Of a stretch of DNA of 64,000 nt, positions 1-7,799 are shown piece after piece. The notes under the pieces are model-generated. The model had not been told where the DNA came from. It searched no databases and saw nothing but the letters and a program-made list of their open reading frames with translations. Positions within the stretch are counted from its first letter, which is position 1, and every line of letters starts with the position of its first letter. The position numbers and the translations under genes are program-made. Origin of the DNA: Thermostichus vulcanus str. 'Rupite' (GTDB lineage Bacteria > Cyanobacteriota > Cyanobacteriia > Thermostichales > Thermostichaceae); the NCBI RefSeq assembly GCF_022848905.1, contig NZ_JAFIRA010000007.1, forward strand, positions 1 through 64,000, given 5' to 3'.

Positions 1-92
1 TTCTAACTCTACAAACTCTTGGATTTTGACTCCAGCAAGACCCAATAACTTATCAAGAGGAACCAATGTTCGTCATGGAACTCAGTATCTCA

Positions 93-584
93 TTATACTA
101 TCGACACCAAAATGTCAGGAGAGCCAATTTGGTTGATATCTCGAATAGGTAGCTGGGGCTGTGCACTACCTGAACGTAGGGCTAACACTTGTTCTTGAAA
201 ATCTAATGATCTGACAAATAGATATAAGTATCTAGGATCAAGGTTGTTAACTTTTGGGCGTAAGATTACCATCCCTGAATTTATCCTGATATTTTCAAAT
301 GGCACTGAACTATCAAAAAATGCGACATTGCCTACAGTTCCTCTGGTTGTTAGAACTATGTCGCCTCTATTTAGTTTTCCTTTTCGCAAGATAGAGTCTT
401 TGTCTTGAGAGATAAACGTACAATCAGAAAAGTTAAATCCTGTTTTTGTTACATTTCCAGCATTCAGAAATAGACAATAGCCACTAGCTAAAAAATCAGA
501 CTGCTTAGGGTAATTGATTCCTCGATCTCCATCAATTATTTCTAAAGGAGCATTTTCAAAACTCAATTCTTTCCACTCACTCAT
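93..584 (-). CDS. hsdS: Type I restriction-modification specificity subunit HsdS, N-terminal part (interrupted)
   Basis: HsdS supplies the DNA target-recognition domains of a type I restriction-modification enzyme and binds HsdM. The 163 residues resemble one target-recognition domain, with a DGDRG.NYP segment near residue 19 and a later GDIVLTTRGTVGNVAF stretch typical of HsdS. Family members are usually around 400 residues, so this is less than half. The reading frame stops at 93-95 just where the 'P..eQ' linker should begin. Another frame is open from about 72 to the left edge (TLVPLDKLLG...), resembling the start of a second domain, so a frameshift is likely. The start overlaps the hepT stop by 4 bases, indicating translational coupling. 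The window edge prevents a final decision between pseudogene and split subunit. Confidence 0.75.
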   Translation of the reverse strand: MSEWKELSFENAPLEIIDGDRGINYPKQSDFLASGYCLFLNAGNVTKTGFNFSDCTFISQDKDSILRKGKLNRGDIVLTTRGTVGNVAFFDSSVPFENIRINSGMVILRPKVNNLDPRYLYLFVRSLDFQEQVLALRSGSAQPQLPIRDINQIGSPDILVSIV

Positions 585-928
585 TGATTGCCCCTCTCCA
601 ATTGAGTTAAAAGATTTTGGATTTGGGTTTTCAAGATAGGAATATCATTTTGTACAACTTTCCAGACTATATCCAAGTCAATCATGAAATACTGATGCAC
701 TAACATGTTTCTCATACCAATAATTTCTGACCATTGTACACTGCGATCCATTGCTTTAACCTCTTGTGGTAGTGCTCTAACGGCTTCCCCGATAATTTCT
801 AAATGCCTAACAAACCAAACAGGCAATAGGTCATTATTTTCTAAATCCTCATAGCTAATGTTTTGATAGCGTTCGATAGCCTCGATCGCGGCAATGATGT
901 CTCGTAATCTTTCTAAGGGGTCTCTCAT
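581..928 (-). CDS. hepT: HepT-like ribonuclease toxin (DUF86, HEPN domain)
   Basis: HepT is the HEPN-domain toxin of the HepT/MntA (type VII) toxin-antitoxin family, in which the MNT partner inactivates the toxin by covalent nucleotide transfer. The 115-residue length is typical. The catalytic RX4HXY motif is intact as RNMLVHQY near residues 73-80. The gene overlaps the upstream mntA stop by 4 bases and its own stop overlaps the hsdS start, so all three appear to be read as one coupled mRNA. A GGAG ribosome site lies just before the ATG. Family assignment is firm; that this pair is active as a toxin-antitoxin system here is inferred from the intact motifs. Confidence 0.85.
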   Translation of the reverse strand: MRDPLERLRDIIAAIEAIERYQNISYEDLENNDLLPVWFVRHLEIIGEAVRALPQEVKAMDRSVQWSEIIGMRNMLVHQYFMIDLDIVWKVVQNDIPILKTQIQNLLTQLERGNQ

Positions 929-1245
929 AAAGCGATCGTCTCCTTCAGCACCCGTTCTTTAATTCGCGGCTTGAGTCCCCGCTCAGTAACAATATCAACC
1001 CTAAAACCCAGCAAAGCTTCCAAATCCAGCAACAAACCCGCAGGAAACCAAGGCGATATTTTATCGAGATCGTAATCAATCAACAAATCAATATCGCTCT
1101 CCTCGTCAGCTTCTCCCCTGGCAACAGAGCCAAAAACTCTAATATTCTTTGCTCCGTGTTTTTGAGCAATAGCGAGAATGTCCTCACGTTTTTGTCGTAG
1201 TAAATTCAGGTTTGGTGCTTTTTTTAGGTCACTCATAGTTCGCAT
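925..1245 (-). CDS. mntA: MntA-like nucleotidyltransferase antitoxin
   Basis: This minimal nucleotidyltransferase is the expected antitoxin for the following HepT, which it modifies on a tyrosine by adding AMP. The defining GSX10DXD motif is present (GSVARGEADEESDID, about residues 39-53), and the 106-residue length is normal. Two in-frame ATGs lie close together (1245 and 1236); the first overlaps the end of the doc reading frame and both sit inside a 51-bp repeat that also occurs at 1893-1943. The gene overlaps hepT by 4 bases, the usual arrangement of this pair. Confidence 0.85.
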   Translation of the reverse strand: MRTMSDLKKAPNLNLLRQKREDILAIAQKHGAKNIRVFGSVARGEADEESDIDLLIDYDLDKISPWFPAGLLLDLEALLGFRVDIVTERGLKPRIKERVLKETIAL

Positions 1246-1274
1246 AGCGTCGGCTTTGCCGAATCGCCTCCTCC
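1224..1274. repeat. 51-bp junction repeat, copy A
   Basis: This segment matches 1893-1943 at 47 of 51 positions by eye. Its core TCGGCTTTGCCGA can form a short hairpin. On the minus strand it supplies the last codons and stop of doc and the first codons of mntA. The other copy does the same for a different gene pair, in a different reading frame. Confidence 0.8.
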
Positions 1275-1664
1275 ACTGCCTTTAACCGCCGCTTGCAGTA
1301 CCGCAATCAAATCGGGTTTACTCACCTGTTGGTTAACAACAGCCATTACCAAATCATAGGCTTCGTCGTTTGACAGGGTTAACTCATACCCATTCACACG
1401 CAAGAACGTATCCATCACTGCAAAAGCCGTGCGCTTGTTGCCATCAATAAACGGGTGATTCATAGCTAAGTGGTACAAATAAGCTGCGGCTTGCTCACAG
1501 ATTGTCGGATGCAGTAAAACACCGTCAAACATTGCTTGAGGTTGCGCTAATGCTGAATTTAGCAATCCTTCATCCCGCAGCCCTAGAGACCCGCCAAAGC
1601 TTTGAATTTGATCGGCATGTATCAGCAACACATCCTCCTTGATCAAAAAATTAGGATTCGGCAA
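1233..1664 (-). CDS. doc: Doc/Fic-family toxin (death on curing)
   Basis: Doc toxins are small Fic-fold kinases that phosphorylate elongation factor Tu. The signature HPFIDGNKRT is intact at about residues 70-79, with H70 as the likely catalytic residue. I place the start at the TTG at 1664 (MPNPNFLIKEDVLL), because homologues begin near this point, a GGAGG lies 12 bases upstream, and it overlaps the last 14 bases of the antitoxin gene. That gives 143 residues against about 125 in typical Doc; the extra C-terminal tail (GGGDSAKPTLCEL) is encoded by the 51-bp repeat. The frame is open further upstream, but that part lies within the antitoxin gene and is unlikely to be translated. Confidence 0.8.
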   Translation of the reverse strand: MPNPNFLIKEDVLLIHADQIQSFGGSLGLRDEGLLNSALAQPQAMFDGVLLHPTICEQAAAYLYHLAMNHPFIDGNKRTAFAVMDTFLRVNGYELTLSNDEAYDLVMAVVNQQVSKPDLIAVLQAAVKGSGGGDSAKPTLCEL

Positions 1665-1836
1665 GGCGATTATAAACCTCCCTTCGCTCTTGTTTAGATT
1701 GCAGATATGCCTGCCAGATCGGACTAACCGCTTGCCGCTCTTGTAATAACTGCTCCGCATAGCGGATTAATTCTAGATTCTCTTCCGGGGTTAGGGTTTT
1801 CATTTGTTCAAAAATAGTCTGCAATTGTGAACTCAT
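1651..1836 (-). CDS. Small putative antitoxin paired with Doc
   Basis: A 61-residue, charged, probably helical protein (MSSQLQTIFEQMK...). The ATG at 1836 is chosen because a very strong AAAGGAGG precedes it; the frame extends further upstream but without a comparable signal. It overlaps the doc start, the classic antitoxin-then-toxin arrangement. I do not recognise a named DNA-binding family: it is not an obvious Phd/YefM protein. The antitoxin role is inferred from position, size and overlap. The C-terminal half (WQAYLQSKQERREVYNRLAES) could be the toxin-neutralising segment. Confidence 0.6.
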   Translation of the reverse strand: MSSQLQTIFEQMKTLTPEENLELIRYAEQLLQERQAVSPIWQAYLQSKQERREVYNRLAES

Positions 1837-1892
1837 CGTTCCATACCTCCTTTCCTTTGCATAAAACTCAAGGGTCGTTCTGGGCTTTGTTG

Positions 1893-1943
1893 TTAGGTCA
1901 TTCATCGTTCGCATAACGTCGGCTTTGCCGAATCGCCACCTCC
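1893..1943. repeat. 51-bp junction repeat, copy B
   Basis: Second copy of the repeat at 1224-1274, with four differences. On the minus strand it carries the final codons and stop of the small reading frame 1898-2032 and begins the stretch leading to the antitoxin gene. The TCGGC/GCCGA hairpin core is unchanged in both copies. Confidence 0.8.
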
Positions 1944-2032
1944 GCCAACTTCTCCTGAATCAGTGCTGTTAACCATTCCGATTTTGCAGATTGCGCCACA
2001 CTAGGCAAAAACTCGTCAACCCTAAACCGCAT
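1898..2032 (-). CDS. Possible 44-residue protein downstream of Uma2
   Basis: A short frame starts with ATG at 2032, inside the last codons of the Uma2 gene, and ends in the 51-bp repeat. The product would be 44 residues (MRFRVDEFLPSVAQSAKSEW...), helical and charged, in the size range of an antitoxin or its remnant. There is no clear ribosome site, so translation would rely on coupling to Uma2. No family is recognised. It could equally be the residue of a decayed antitoxin gene. Confidence 0.3.
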   Translation of the reverse strand: MRFRVDEFLPSVAQSAKSEWLTALIQEKLAEVAIRQSRRYANDE

Positions 2033-2603
2033 CAGGGGATGGCTCGAAAACAATTTCATCATAAAACTGCTCGATCGGCAAACTTAACCCAATACTTTTA
2101 AGCTCCACAATATCGCCCGGTCGATAGCTGAGAATCAGCCAATCTCCCGCCTCGTTTTTGTGATAAATATCAATCGCCATTTCCTCTGAACTCACTAACA
2201 CATAATCCATTAAATTCGGATTGCGGCGATATTGTTCAAACTTCTTGCCGCGATCGTAAGCCTCAGTATTAGGGGATAAAACCTCCACAATCAAGCAAGG
2301 ATAGGTGATATAGAGAGAATGCTCGCGATCGTCACAAGTCACACTCAAATCAGGGTAGGTATAATTTGGAGTGTGGAGGATGTTAATCTTTAAGTCTGAG
2401 TTGAAAACGCTACACTTGCTGCCTCTTAAATGCGAGCGAATTAACAATAAGCAATTTGTGGCGATCGCACTATGATTTTTTGTTCCGCCACTCATGGCAT
2501 AAACCCGGCCATCAATTAGCTCGTGTTTCTCTAACTGCTGTTCTTCCCAAGTAAAATACTCTTCAGGCGTAAAGCGCTGCTCCTGATCTCTGGCTACAAT
2601 CAT
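2022..2603 (-). CDS. Uma2-family PD-(D/E)XK endonuclease-like protein (DUF820)
   Basis: Uma2 proteins have a restriction-endonuclease fold and are greatly expanded in cyanobacteria; their biological role is largely unknown. The 193 residues include the N-terminal 'EEYFTWEEQQLEKHELIDGRVY' type region, a YPDLSV strand near residue 106 and the IVEVLSPNTEAYDRGKK core, which provide the acidic residues and lysine of the active site. A GGAG site precedes the ATG. It lies between hsdM and the toxin genes on the same strand. Whether it belongs functionally to the restriction system or is a passenger cannot be read from the sequence. Confidence 0.85.
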   Translation of the reverse strand: MIVARDQEQRFTPEEYFTWEEQQLEKHELIDGRVYAMSGGTKNHSAIATNCLLLIRSHLRGSKCSVFNSDLKINILHTPNYTYPDLSVTCDDREHSLYITYPCLIVEVLSPNTEAYDRGKKFEQYRRNPNLMDYVLVSSEEMAIDIYHKNEAGDWLILSYRPGDIVELKSIGLSLPIEQFYDEIVFEPSPDAV

Positions 2604-2637
2604 TACAATCTCCTAATTTAAGAGCAGTAACATTAAC

Positions 2638-4215
2638 TTACACCTCATAACCCAACCCCCGCAAATTCTCCCGAATCGCTGCCTCTAACTTAGCCGATTC
2701 CTTAAACTGTTCCCCCAACTTCGCCGACAACTCCGCCATCCGCTCCGCAAAGGGCACATCGTCTTCCTCAGCCGCCGCTGCCCCTACATACCGCCCCGGA
2801 GTCAGTACATAGTTATGCCCGCGGATTTCCTCTAAACTGGCGGACTTACAGAACCCTGGCACATCCTCATAGGGGCGGGTTTCAAACCCTTCCCTGCATT
2901 CTCGCCAGCGGTGGTAGGTATCGGCAATCTGCGCTATATCCTTATCGCTAAGCTCGCGGCGGGTGCGATCCACCATGTAGCCTAACTTGCGGGCATCAAT
3001 AAATAAGATTTCGCCCCGGCGGTCTCTCAACTTTTTGTGCCGGGCGATGCCATTCGATTTGTCTTTCGCTAAAAACCACAGACAAGCGGGAATCTGCGTC
3101 GAATAAAACAACTGCCCCGGCAAGGCAATCATGCAGTCGATCGCATCCCCCTCAATCATGGCTTTGCGGATCTCCCCCTCGCCGCTCTGCTGGGACGACA
3201 TCGACCCATTCGCCAACACCACCCCGGCAGTGCCCGTTGGGGATAGATGATGCCAGATGTGCTGCAACCAGGCATAGTTGGCATTGCTTGTAGGCGGAAT
3301 GCCAAACTTCCAACGCACATCTTCCCGCAGCCGGTCGCCGCCCCAGTCGGAAATATTAAAGGGTGGATTTGCCAAGATGAAGTCAGCCCGCAAGTCTGGC
3401 AGTTCGTCCTTGTGAAACGACCCCTCCGAATTCCAGCGAATATCCGCATCAATCCCTCGCACCGCCAGATTCATCTTGCACAAGCGCCAGGTAGTGTAGT
3501 TGCTCTCTTGCCCATAGATGGCGATATCGCCTATCCGCCCTTGGTGATCTTTTACAAACTTTTCCGACTGCACGAACATTCCGCCCGAACCACAACAGGG
3601 GTCATAGACCCGCCCCTTGTAGGGTTGCAGCATTTCTACCAGCAACCGCACCACCGATCGCGGCGTGTAAAACTCGCCCCCCCGCCTGCCCTCGGATCCG
3701 GCAAACTGGCCCAGAAAATACTCATACACCCGCCCCAACACATCCCTAGCGGCATCCTGCGCCTGACCTAGGGCAATGTTAGAAATCAGGTCGATTAACT
3801 CCCCCAGCATCACCGCATTCAAGGCTGGACGGGCGTATTCCTTCGGTAAAACTCCCTTGAGGGAAGCATTCTCCTGTTCGATCGCCAGCATCGCCTCATC
3901 AATCTGCTTGCCGATGGTCGGTTGCTTGGCGTTGGCTTGCAGGTGCGACCACCGCGCCGCCTGCGGCACCCAGAACACATTCTCCGCCGCATACTCATCC
4001 GGGTCTTCCACCCCTTCCGGGTATTCCGCCGCCAACTCCCGCCGCCGGGCCTCAAAGCGATCGGAAATATGCTTTAAGAAAATCAGCCCCAAGACAACGT
4101 GTTTGTAATCGGACGGCTCCATGTTGCCGCGTAATTTGTCCGCTGCCTTGAAGAGTTCGGCTTCGTAACCAAGATGAGCACCGTTATTCGGCTGAGGTGC
4201 GGGAGGCTGCGGCAT
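2638..4215 (-). CDS. hsdM: Type I restriction-modification DNA methyltransferase subunit HsdM
   Basis: HsdM transfers a methyl group from S-adenosylmethionine to adenine within the site chosen by HsdS. The 525-residue length is normal. An N-terminal helical HsdM_N domain (about residues 12-150) is followed by the methyltransferase domain with the SAM-binding [10 protein letters not shown] (near residue 206) and the catalytic NPPF (near residue 284). It is the first gene of the minus-strand run hsdM, uma2, antitoxin, doc, mntA, hepT, hsdS. The restriction subunit gene is not in view and may lie beyond the left edge. The gene is GC-richer than the toxin genes after it. Confidence 0.93.
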   Translation of the reverse strand: MPQPPAPQPNNGAHLGYEAELFKAADKLRGNMEPSDYKHVVLGLIFLKHISDRFEARRRELAAEYPEGVEDPDEYAAENVFWVPQAARWSHLQANAKQPTIGKQIDEAMLAIEQENASLKGVLPKEYARPALNAVMLGELIDLISNIALGQAQDAARDVLGRVYEYFLGQFAGSEGRRGGEFYTPRSVVRLLVEMLQPYKGRVYDPCCGSGGMFVQSEKFVKDHQGRIGDIAIYGQESNYTTWRLCKMNLAVRGIDADIRWNSEGSFHKDELPDLRADFILANPPFNISDWGGDRLREDVRWKFGIPPTSNANYAWLQHIWHHLSPTGTAGVVLANGSMSSQQSGEGEIRKAMIEGDAIDCMIALPGQLFYSTQIPACLWFLAKDKSNGIARHKKLRDRRGEILFIDARKLGYMVDRTRRELSDKDIAQIADTYHRWRECREGFETRPYEDVPGFCKSASLEEIRGHNYVLTPGRYVGAAAAEEDDVPFAERMAELSAKLGEQFKESAKLEAAIRENLRGLGYEV

Positions 4216-4578
4216 AGGGGTATAGATCGATGACCACTATTCCATGGAAAGTCAATCAATCGCCTTCACTAATTTGCGATCGTAGCAGCAAGATATCTAG
4301 AGTCTGTGCTGCTGTCTGCTTCGGAGCTATACCTGGAACATTAAGCAAAGCTTAATATACTGGCTCTGGGATCCTTTGTTCCCTATTCCCTTCACCCTGG
4401 TACGTTATGACCGATTCCGTGGCCCTCCAGGGTCTGCACCTGAGGAAAATCTCTCGGAGATAGATGAAATAATGGTGCGAGTGGCGCTTACATCTTGGGA
4501 AAGTCCTGAAAGTCTTATTTGGGATACCCTTTGGATTGCAAGCAGCATTGAGCAGTCGCAGACGCAGTACAGAGCACT
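4216..4578. other. Intergenic region between the defence island and the desaturase gene
   Basis: This region separates divergently transcribed genes. It contains the last GCGATCG-type site of the island (about 4269) and the first GGATCC sites of the flanking genome (about 4369), so the island border probably lies here. Short reading frames occur but none resembles a known protein. No tRNA, integrase or clear direct repeat is visible. Confidence 0.5.
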
Positions 4579-5904
4579 ATGGACATCGCCGGCATCAATC
4601 AGATCAATCAGTGGGTGGGGGCTGGAGTAATCGCATTGGGATCCATTCTTTGGGCAGAGATCGTGCGGGATCTGCGTCATTGGCTGGCTCATGTTTGGCC
4701 CTGGCTGATGCCCAAACACACTTTGCACCATCGCCTGTTTCGCCGCGATCTGAGTGTGGTCGATGAACAACTGTACCGGGAATCTCAGTGGCACCACGAT
4801 GTGCCGGAAGCTGTGACAATGATGGTGGCCGGAATCCCTTGGGTGATTTTGTTGGGGTGGGGATCCTGGCTGAATGGCGTAGCAGCAACGGCGGGTATTG
4901 TCTACTCCGCCAGCTTTTGGATTTCAGGAATGTTACGGGGTTGGGGGTTGGCTTTGGAAACCGACATCACCCACCAACCGGGGCCTTTTCCTGTGCCCCC
5001 CAGCCAATGGCATGTGAACCGCACCTACCACTGGCGACATCACTTCGACGATACCAACGCTTATTTTTGCGGCACACTGACGTTTGTGGATCGGATTATG
5101 GGTACCAGTCTTTCTCTCAAGGGCAAGCGAGTGGCAGTTACAGGAGCCTCTGGCACCCTTGGGCGCGCCCTGTTGAAGCACCTTCATCGGCAAGGGGCCA
5201 AAGTGATCGCCCTCAGCTCTCAGGCGGATCCCATTCAAATTGAGGTGAACGGGCAACCGCAAGCGGTGGAAACCCTCCAGTGGCAAGTGGGGCAGGAGGG
5301 ATCCCTGGCGGAGCTGTTGGAACGGGTCGATATTCTGGTGCTTAACCACGGTGTGAACGTCCATGGAGCTCGGGATGCAGCGGCGATACAACAATCCTAT
5401 GCAGTCAATACCTTCTCCAGTTGGCGGTTGATGGAGCTGTTTTTCCAAACGGTACGCAGCAACCCGGAGGTGGCCACCAAAGAAGTTTGGGTGAATACCT
5501 CAGAAGCCGAAGTCAGCCCCGCCTTCAGTCCCCTCTACGAGCTGTCCAAACGGGCCCTGGGAGACTTGGTGACCCTGCGCCGTCTGGATGCCCCTTGTGT
5601 GGTGCGCAAGCTGATCCTGGGGCCTTTCAAGAGTAACCTCAACCCAATTGGAGTGATGTCTGGAGATTGGGTTGCCGCCCAGATCCTGGCCCAAGCCAAG
5701 CGGGACTGCCGCAACATTATTGTCACCATCAACCCCTTCACCTACCTGTTTTTACCCCTGAAAGAGCTGGCCGTAGGCACCTACTTCCGACTGTTTAGTC
5801 ATTCGCTCCCTCATCCAGAAGCCCCTGCTTCCAACTCCGATAGCAGTGGCGTGCCGCAAGGCGATAGCACTAGCGTGCCGCAAGGCGATGGGATCTTGGG
5901 TTGA
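4579..5904 (+). CDS. Bifunctional sterol desaturase / short-chain dehydrogenase
   Basis: A fusion protein of 441 residues. The N-terminal half is a fatty-acid-hydroxylase/sterol-desaturase-type membrane domain with histidine clusters (HWLAH near 34, HTLHHRLF near 47, HWRHH near 151) that normally bind two irons, and several hydrophobic segments. The C-terminal half, from about residue 180, is a Rossmann short-chain dehydrogenase domain beginning GKRVAVTGASGTLG, with a YELSK catalytic pair near 320. Such fusions are annotated in cyanobacteria, but the substrate is unknown. The last residues (two GVPQGDST-like units) are encoded by a dispersed DNA repeat and are probably not functional. Confidence 0.85.
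   Translation: MDIAGINQINQWVGAGVIALGSILWAEIVRDLRHWLAHVWPWLMPKHTLHHRLFRRDLSVVDEQLYRESQWHHDVPEAVTMMVAGIPWVILLGWGSWLNGVAATAGIVYSASFWISGMLRGWGLALETDITHQPGPFPVPPSQWHVNRTYHWRHHFDDTNAYFCGTLTFVDRIMGTSLSLKGKRVAVTGASGTLGRALLKHLHRQGAKVIALSSQADPIQIEVNGQPQAVETLQWQVGQEGSLAELLERVDILVLNHGVNVHGARDAAAIQQSYAVNTFSSWRLMELFFQTVRSNPEVATKEVWVNTSEAEVSPAFSPLYELSKRALGDLVTLRRLDAPCVVRKLILGPFKSNLNPIGVMSGDWVAAQILAQAKRDCRNIIVTINPFTYLFLPLKELAVGTYFRLFSHSLPHPEAPASNSDSSGVPQGDSTSVPQGDGILG
5849..5889. repeat. Two tandem copies of a GCGTGCCGCAAGGCGAT element, 24-bp period
   Basis: Identical 17-base units at 5849-5865 and 5873-5889 lie inside the 3' end of the desaturase gene and are translated as VPQGD repeats. The GCGTGCC/GGC arrangement is palindromic and resembles interspersed repeats common in cyanobacteria. 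A related but not identical element is at 59969-59997. Confidence 0.75.
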
Positions 5905-6098
5905 AAGGGGATCCCTGCTTGGTGAATCCTGGCCAGCCCTGTGGCATTTAGCGCAGAAGTAGAGTAAGACAAGAGCAGGTTCCATTGCGCGAGCTGGAGC
6001 TTTCCTGGGTGTGAGAATGTCCCCCTGGGGTTTAGTCCCTGTCCCTCTAGGATGCCGTAGGCACAGTGGGTTCTTTGTGTGAGGAGTAGGAGTGAGAT

Positions 6099-6863
6099 AT
6101 GAAAGTTGTGCGCGAATGGGTGGGCGCAGTTCTCTGGGTTGTAGGCGGTGCTTTCCTGCCAGGGCTTTTGTCCGGTTGTGCCATCCCTATGCCTTCTGCA
6201 TCTGCTGAAGTTTCTGAAATTCAGGTGCGTTTGGTTCATGTGGCCCCCAATACCCCTCGGATTGATCTGGAAGTGGGGGGGGTCAGGGCAGCTCAGTACG
6301 TGGCCTATGGCTCTGTGAGTGAGTATGTGCGGATGCCGGCAGGTGAGTACGATATTGTCTTGTCTTCGACGCCTGAGAAAATTGACCTGAACCAACCTTT
6401 GCGTGCCACTGTTGCTGCCAGAACCGTAGCGAACTTGCGGGGTGGAGGAGTGTTTTCGGTGGTCGCAACCGACGAGCCCAATCGCATGACGGCTTTGGTT
6501 CTGGCAGACAATATCAATCCCCTCTTCGATCAAGCACTGGTGCGGTTTGTTCATGCGGCTCCCGATGCGCCAGCTCTGCAATGGCGGGGAGAACAAGATC
6601 GAGTGCTTTTGCCTCGCCTGGCCTTCGGGGAAGTCTCTACCTTCCAAGCGATGCGACCTGGGTTTACACAAATTCAGGTGGCTCCAGCCCCCTCGACCAC
6701 ACCTGGTGTGCAGTCCATGGCTAGTAGCTCTGCCTTAGAACGGTTTGATCTGCAGTTGGAAGCCGGCAAGGTATACACCCTCTACGTGGCGGGTCTGTTG
6801 CGCAGCAAGCCGGGGTTGGATTTCGTACTGGCGGAGGAAACCCGCGCTCGCAAACTCCTATAG
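6099..6863 (+). CDS. DUF4397 domain lipoprotein
   Basis: A 254-residue secreted protein. The N-terminus has a hydrophobic stretch ending in a lipobox LSGC, with Cys27 as the predicted lipid-attachment site. Two related beta-rich units begin VRLVHVAPNTP (about residue 44) and VRFVHAAPDAP (about residue 148), the hallmark of DUF4397 proteins. The biochemical role of the family is not established; an envelope-associated role is inferred from the signal peptide. An AGGAG-type site precedes the ATG. It is followed by thyX on the same strand after a 160-base gap, so the two are probably separate units. Confidence 0.85.
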   Translation: MKVVREWVGAVLWVVGGAFLPGLLSGCAIPMPSASAEVSEIQVRLVHVAPNTPRIDLEVGGVRAAQYVAYGSVSEYVRMPAGEYDIVLSSTPEKIDLNQPLRATVAARTVANLRGGGVFSVVATDEPNRMTALVLADNINPLFDQALVRFVHAAPDAPALQWRGEQDRVLLPRLAFGEVSTFQAMRPGFTQIQVAPAPSTTPGVQSMASSSALERFDLQLEAGKVYTLYVAGLLRSKPGLDFVLAEETRARKLL

Positions 6864-7024
6864 ATAGACTTCTGTTTTTCCTCTACAACCATTCCTCTTA
6901 TAGTGGGTTCTGGGATCCCCTGGGTACCCATGACCCTCTTCTGTATTGCCTGAGGCAATGCGGTGACTCGCACCCACAGGCTGGAATCGGTAGCGGGGCA
7001 AGTGACCTCGAGGTGAGGAAGCAG

Positions 7025-7789
7025 ATGGACGCGTTGTTTCAAGTGGTGGTACTCAACCAAACTCCGGATCCAGAACGGGTGATTTACCTAGCGATGCACC
7101 AGGATTACAGCCCTGGGTTTGTGACGGCTGAGGATCGGATCCCGGATCAGTATGGAGAGGCAGTTGTTAAACATTTGCTAGAGGGGAATCGCGGTCATTA
7201 TGGCCCGCTTGAGCATCCCCAGATCACGTTTGGGGTCGGTCATTTCCCTCATACGGTGATGCAACAGGCCCGTACCCATCGGGTCGGAATCAGCTTCGAT
7301 GTGCAATCTTTTCGATATACCGGCCAGCAAATCTCTACCTTGGGTAAGTTCCTCCACGCTGGCAGTCAGGCACAGCCGCCAAATGAAGTCATCGCCAAAA
7401 TAGAGGGCTTATTTTATTTGCCAGAAACCGTCAAACAGGGGAAAGCCAAAACTCGTCAAGGCTTTAAGCCCGTTTCACCCGAAGCAATGGAAATTATTCT
7501 GGAGCAGTATCGAAATCAGGCCATTGCCTACTATCGCTTGGTGGAAGAGTGCGGATTGCCCTACGAAGATGCCCGCAACATCATTGGATACGGGATCCGC
7601 CAGCACTTTGTGGTCTCTTTTAATTGCCGCAGCCTGATGCATTTCCTGGATCTGCGAGCCAAAGACGATGCCCAACGGGAGATCCGCTACCTCTGTGAGC
7701 TGATGTGGCCCCATTTTGAGGCGTGGTGCCCCCATGTGGCGGCTTGGTACTACAAAAATCGCTGGGGTAAGGCCAAACTGTCTCCTTAA
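7025..7789 (+). CDS. thyX: FAD-dependent thymidylate synthase ThyX
   Basis: ThyX makes dTMP from dUMP using methylene-tetrahydrofolate and reduced flavin. The protein is 254 residues from the ATG at 7025; I prefer this over an upstream GTG because AGGTGAGGAAG lies directly before it. The family motif region is present as ARTHRVGISFDVQS (about residues 82-95). The classical motif is RHRX7S; here the first arginine is threonine and the spacing to the last serine is eight residues, which looks like a cyanobacterial sequence variant. The C-terminal domain with RQHFVVSFNCRSLMHFLDLR fits the family. Confidence 0.9.
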   Translation: MDALFQVVVLNQTPDPERVIYLAMHQDYSPGFVTAEDRIPDQYGEAVVKHLLEGNRGHYGPLEHPQITFGVGHFPHTVMQQARTHRVGISFDVQSFRYTGQQISTLGKFLHAGSQAQPPNEVIAKIEGLFYLPETVKQGKAKTRQGFKPVSPEAMEIILEQYRNQAIAYYRLVEECGLPYEDARNIIGYGIRQHFVVSFNCRSLMHFLDLRAKDDAQREIRYLCELMWPHFEAWCPHVAAWYYKNRWGKAKLSP

Positions 7790-7799
7790 AACTCAAATC

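Noticed and set aside
3247-4108. Long plus-strand open frames opposite hsdM
   Set aside because: They are antisense to a well-conserved methyltransferase and their translations resemble no protein family; they result from high GC content.
4376-4630. An 84-codon plus-strand frame before the desaturase gene
   Set aside because: No recognisable domain or ribosome site, and it overlaps the start of a clear gene in another frame.
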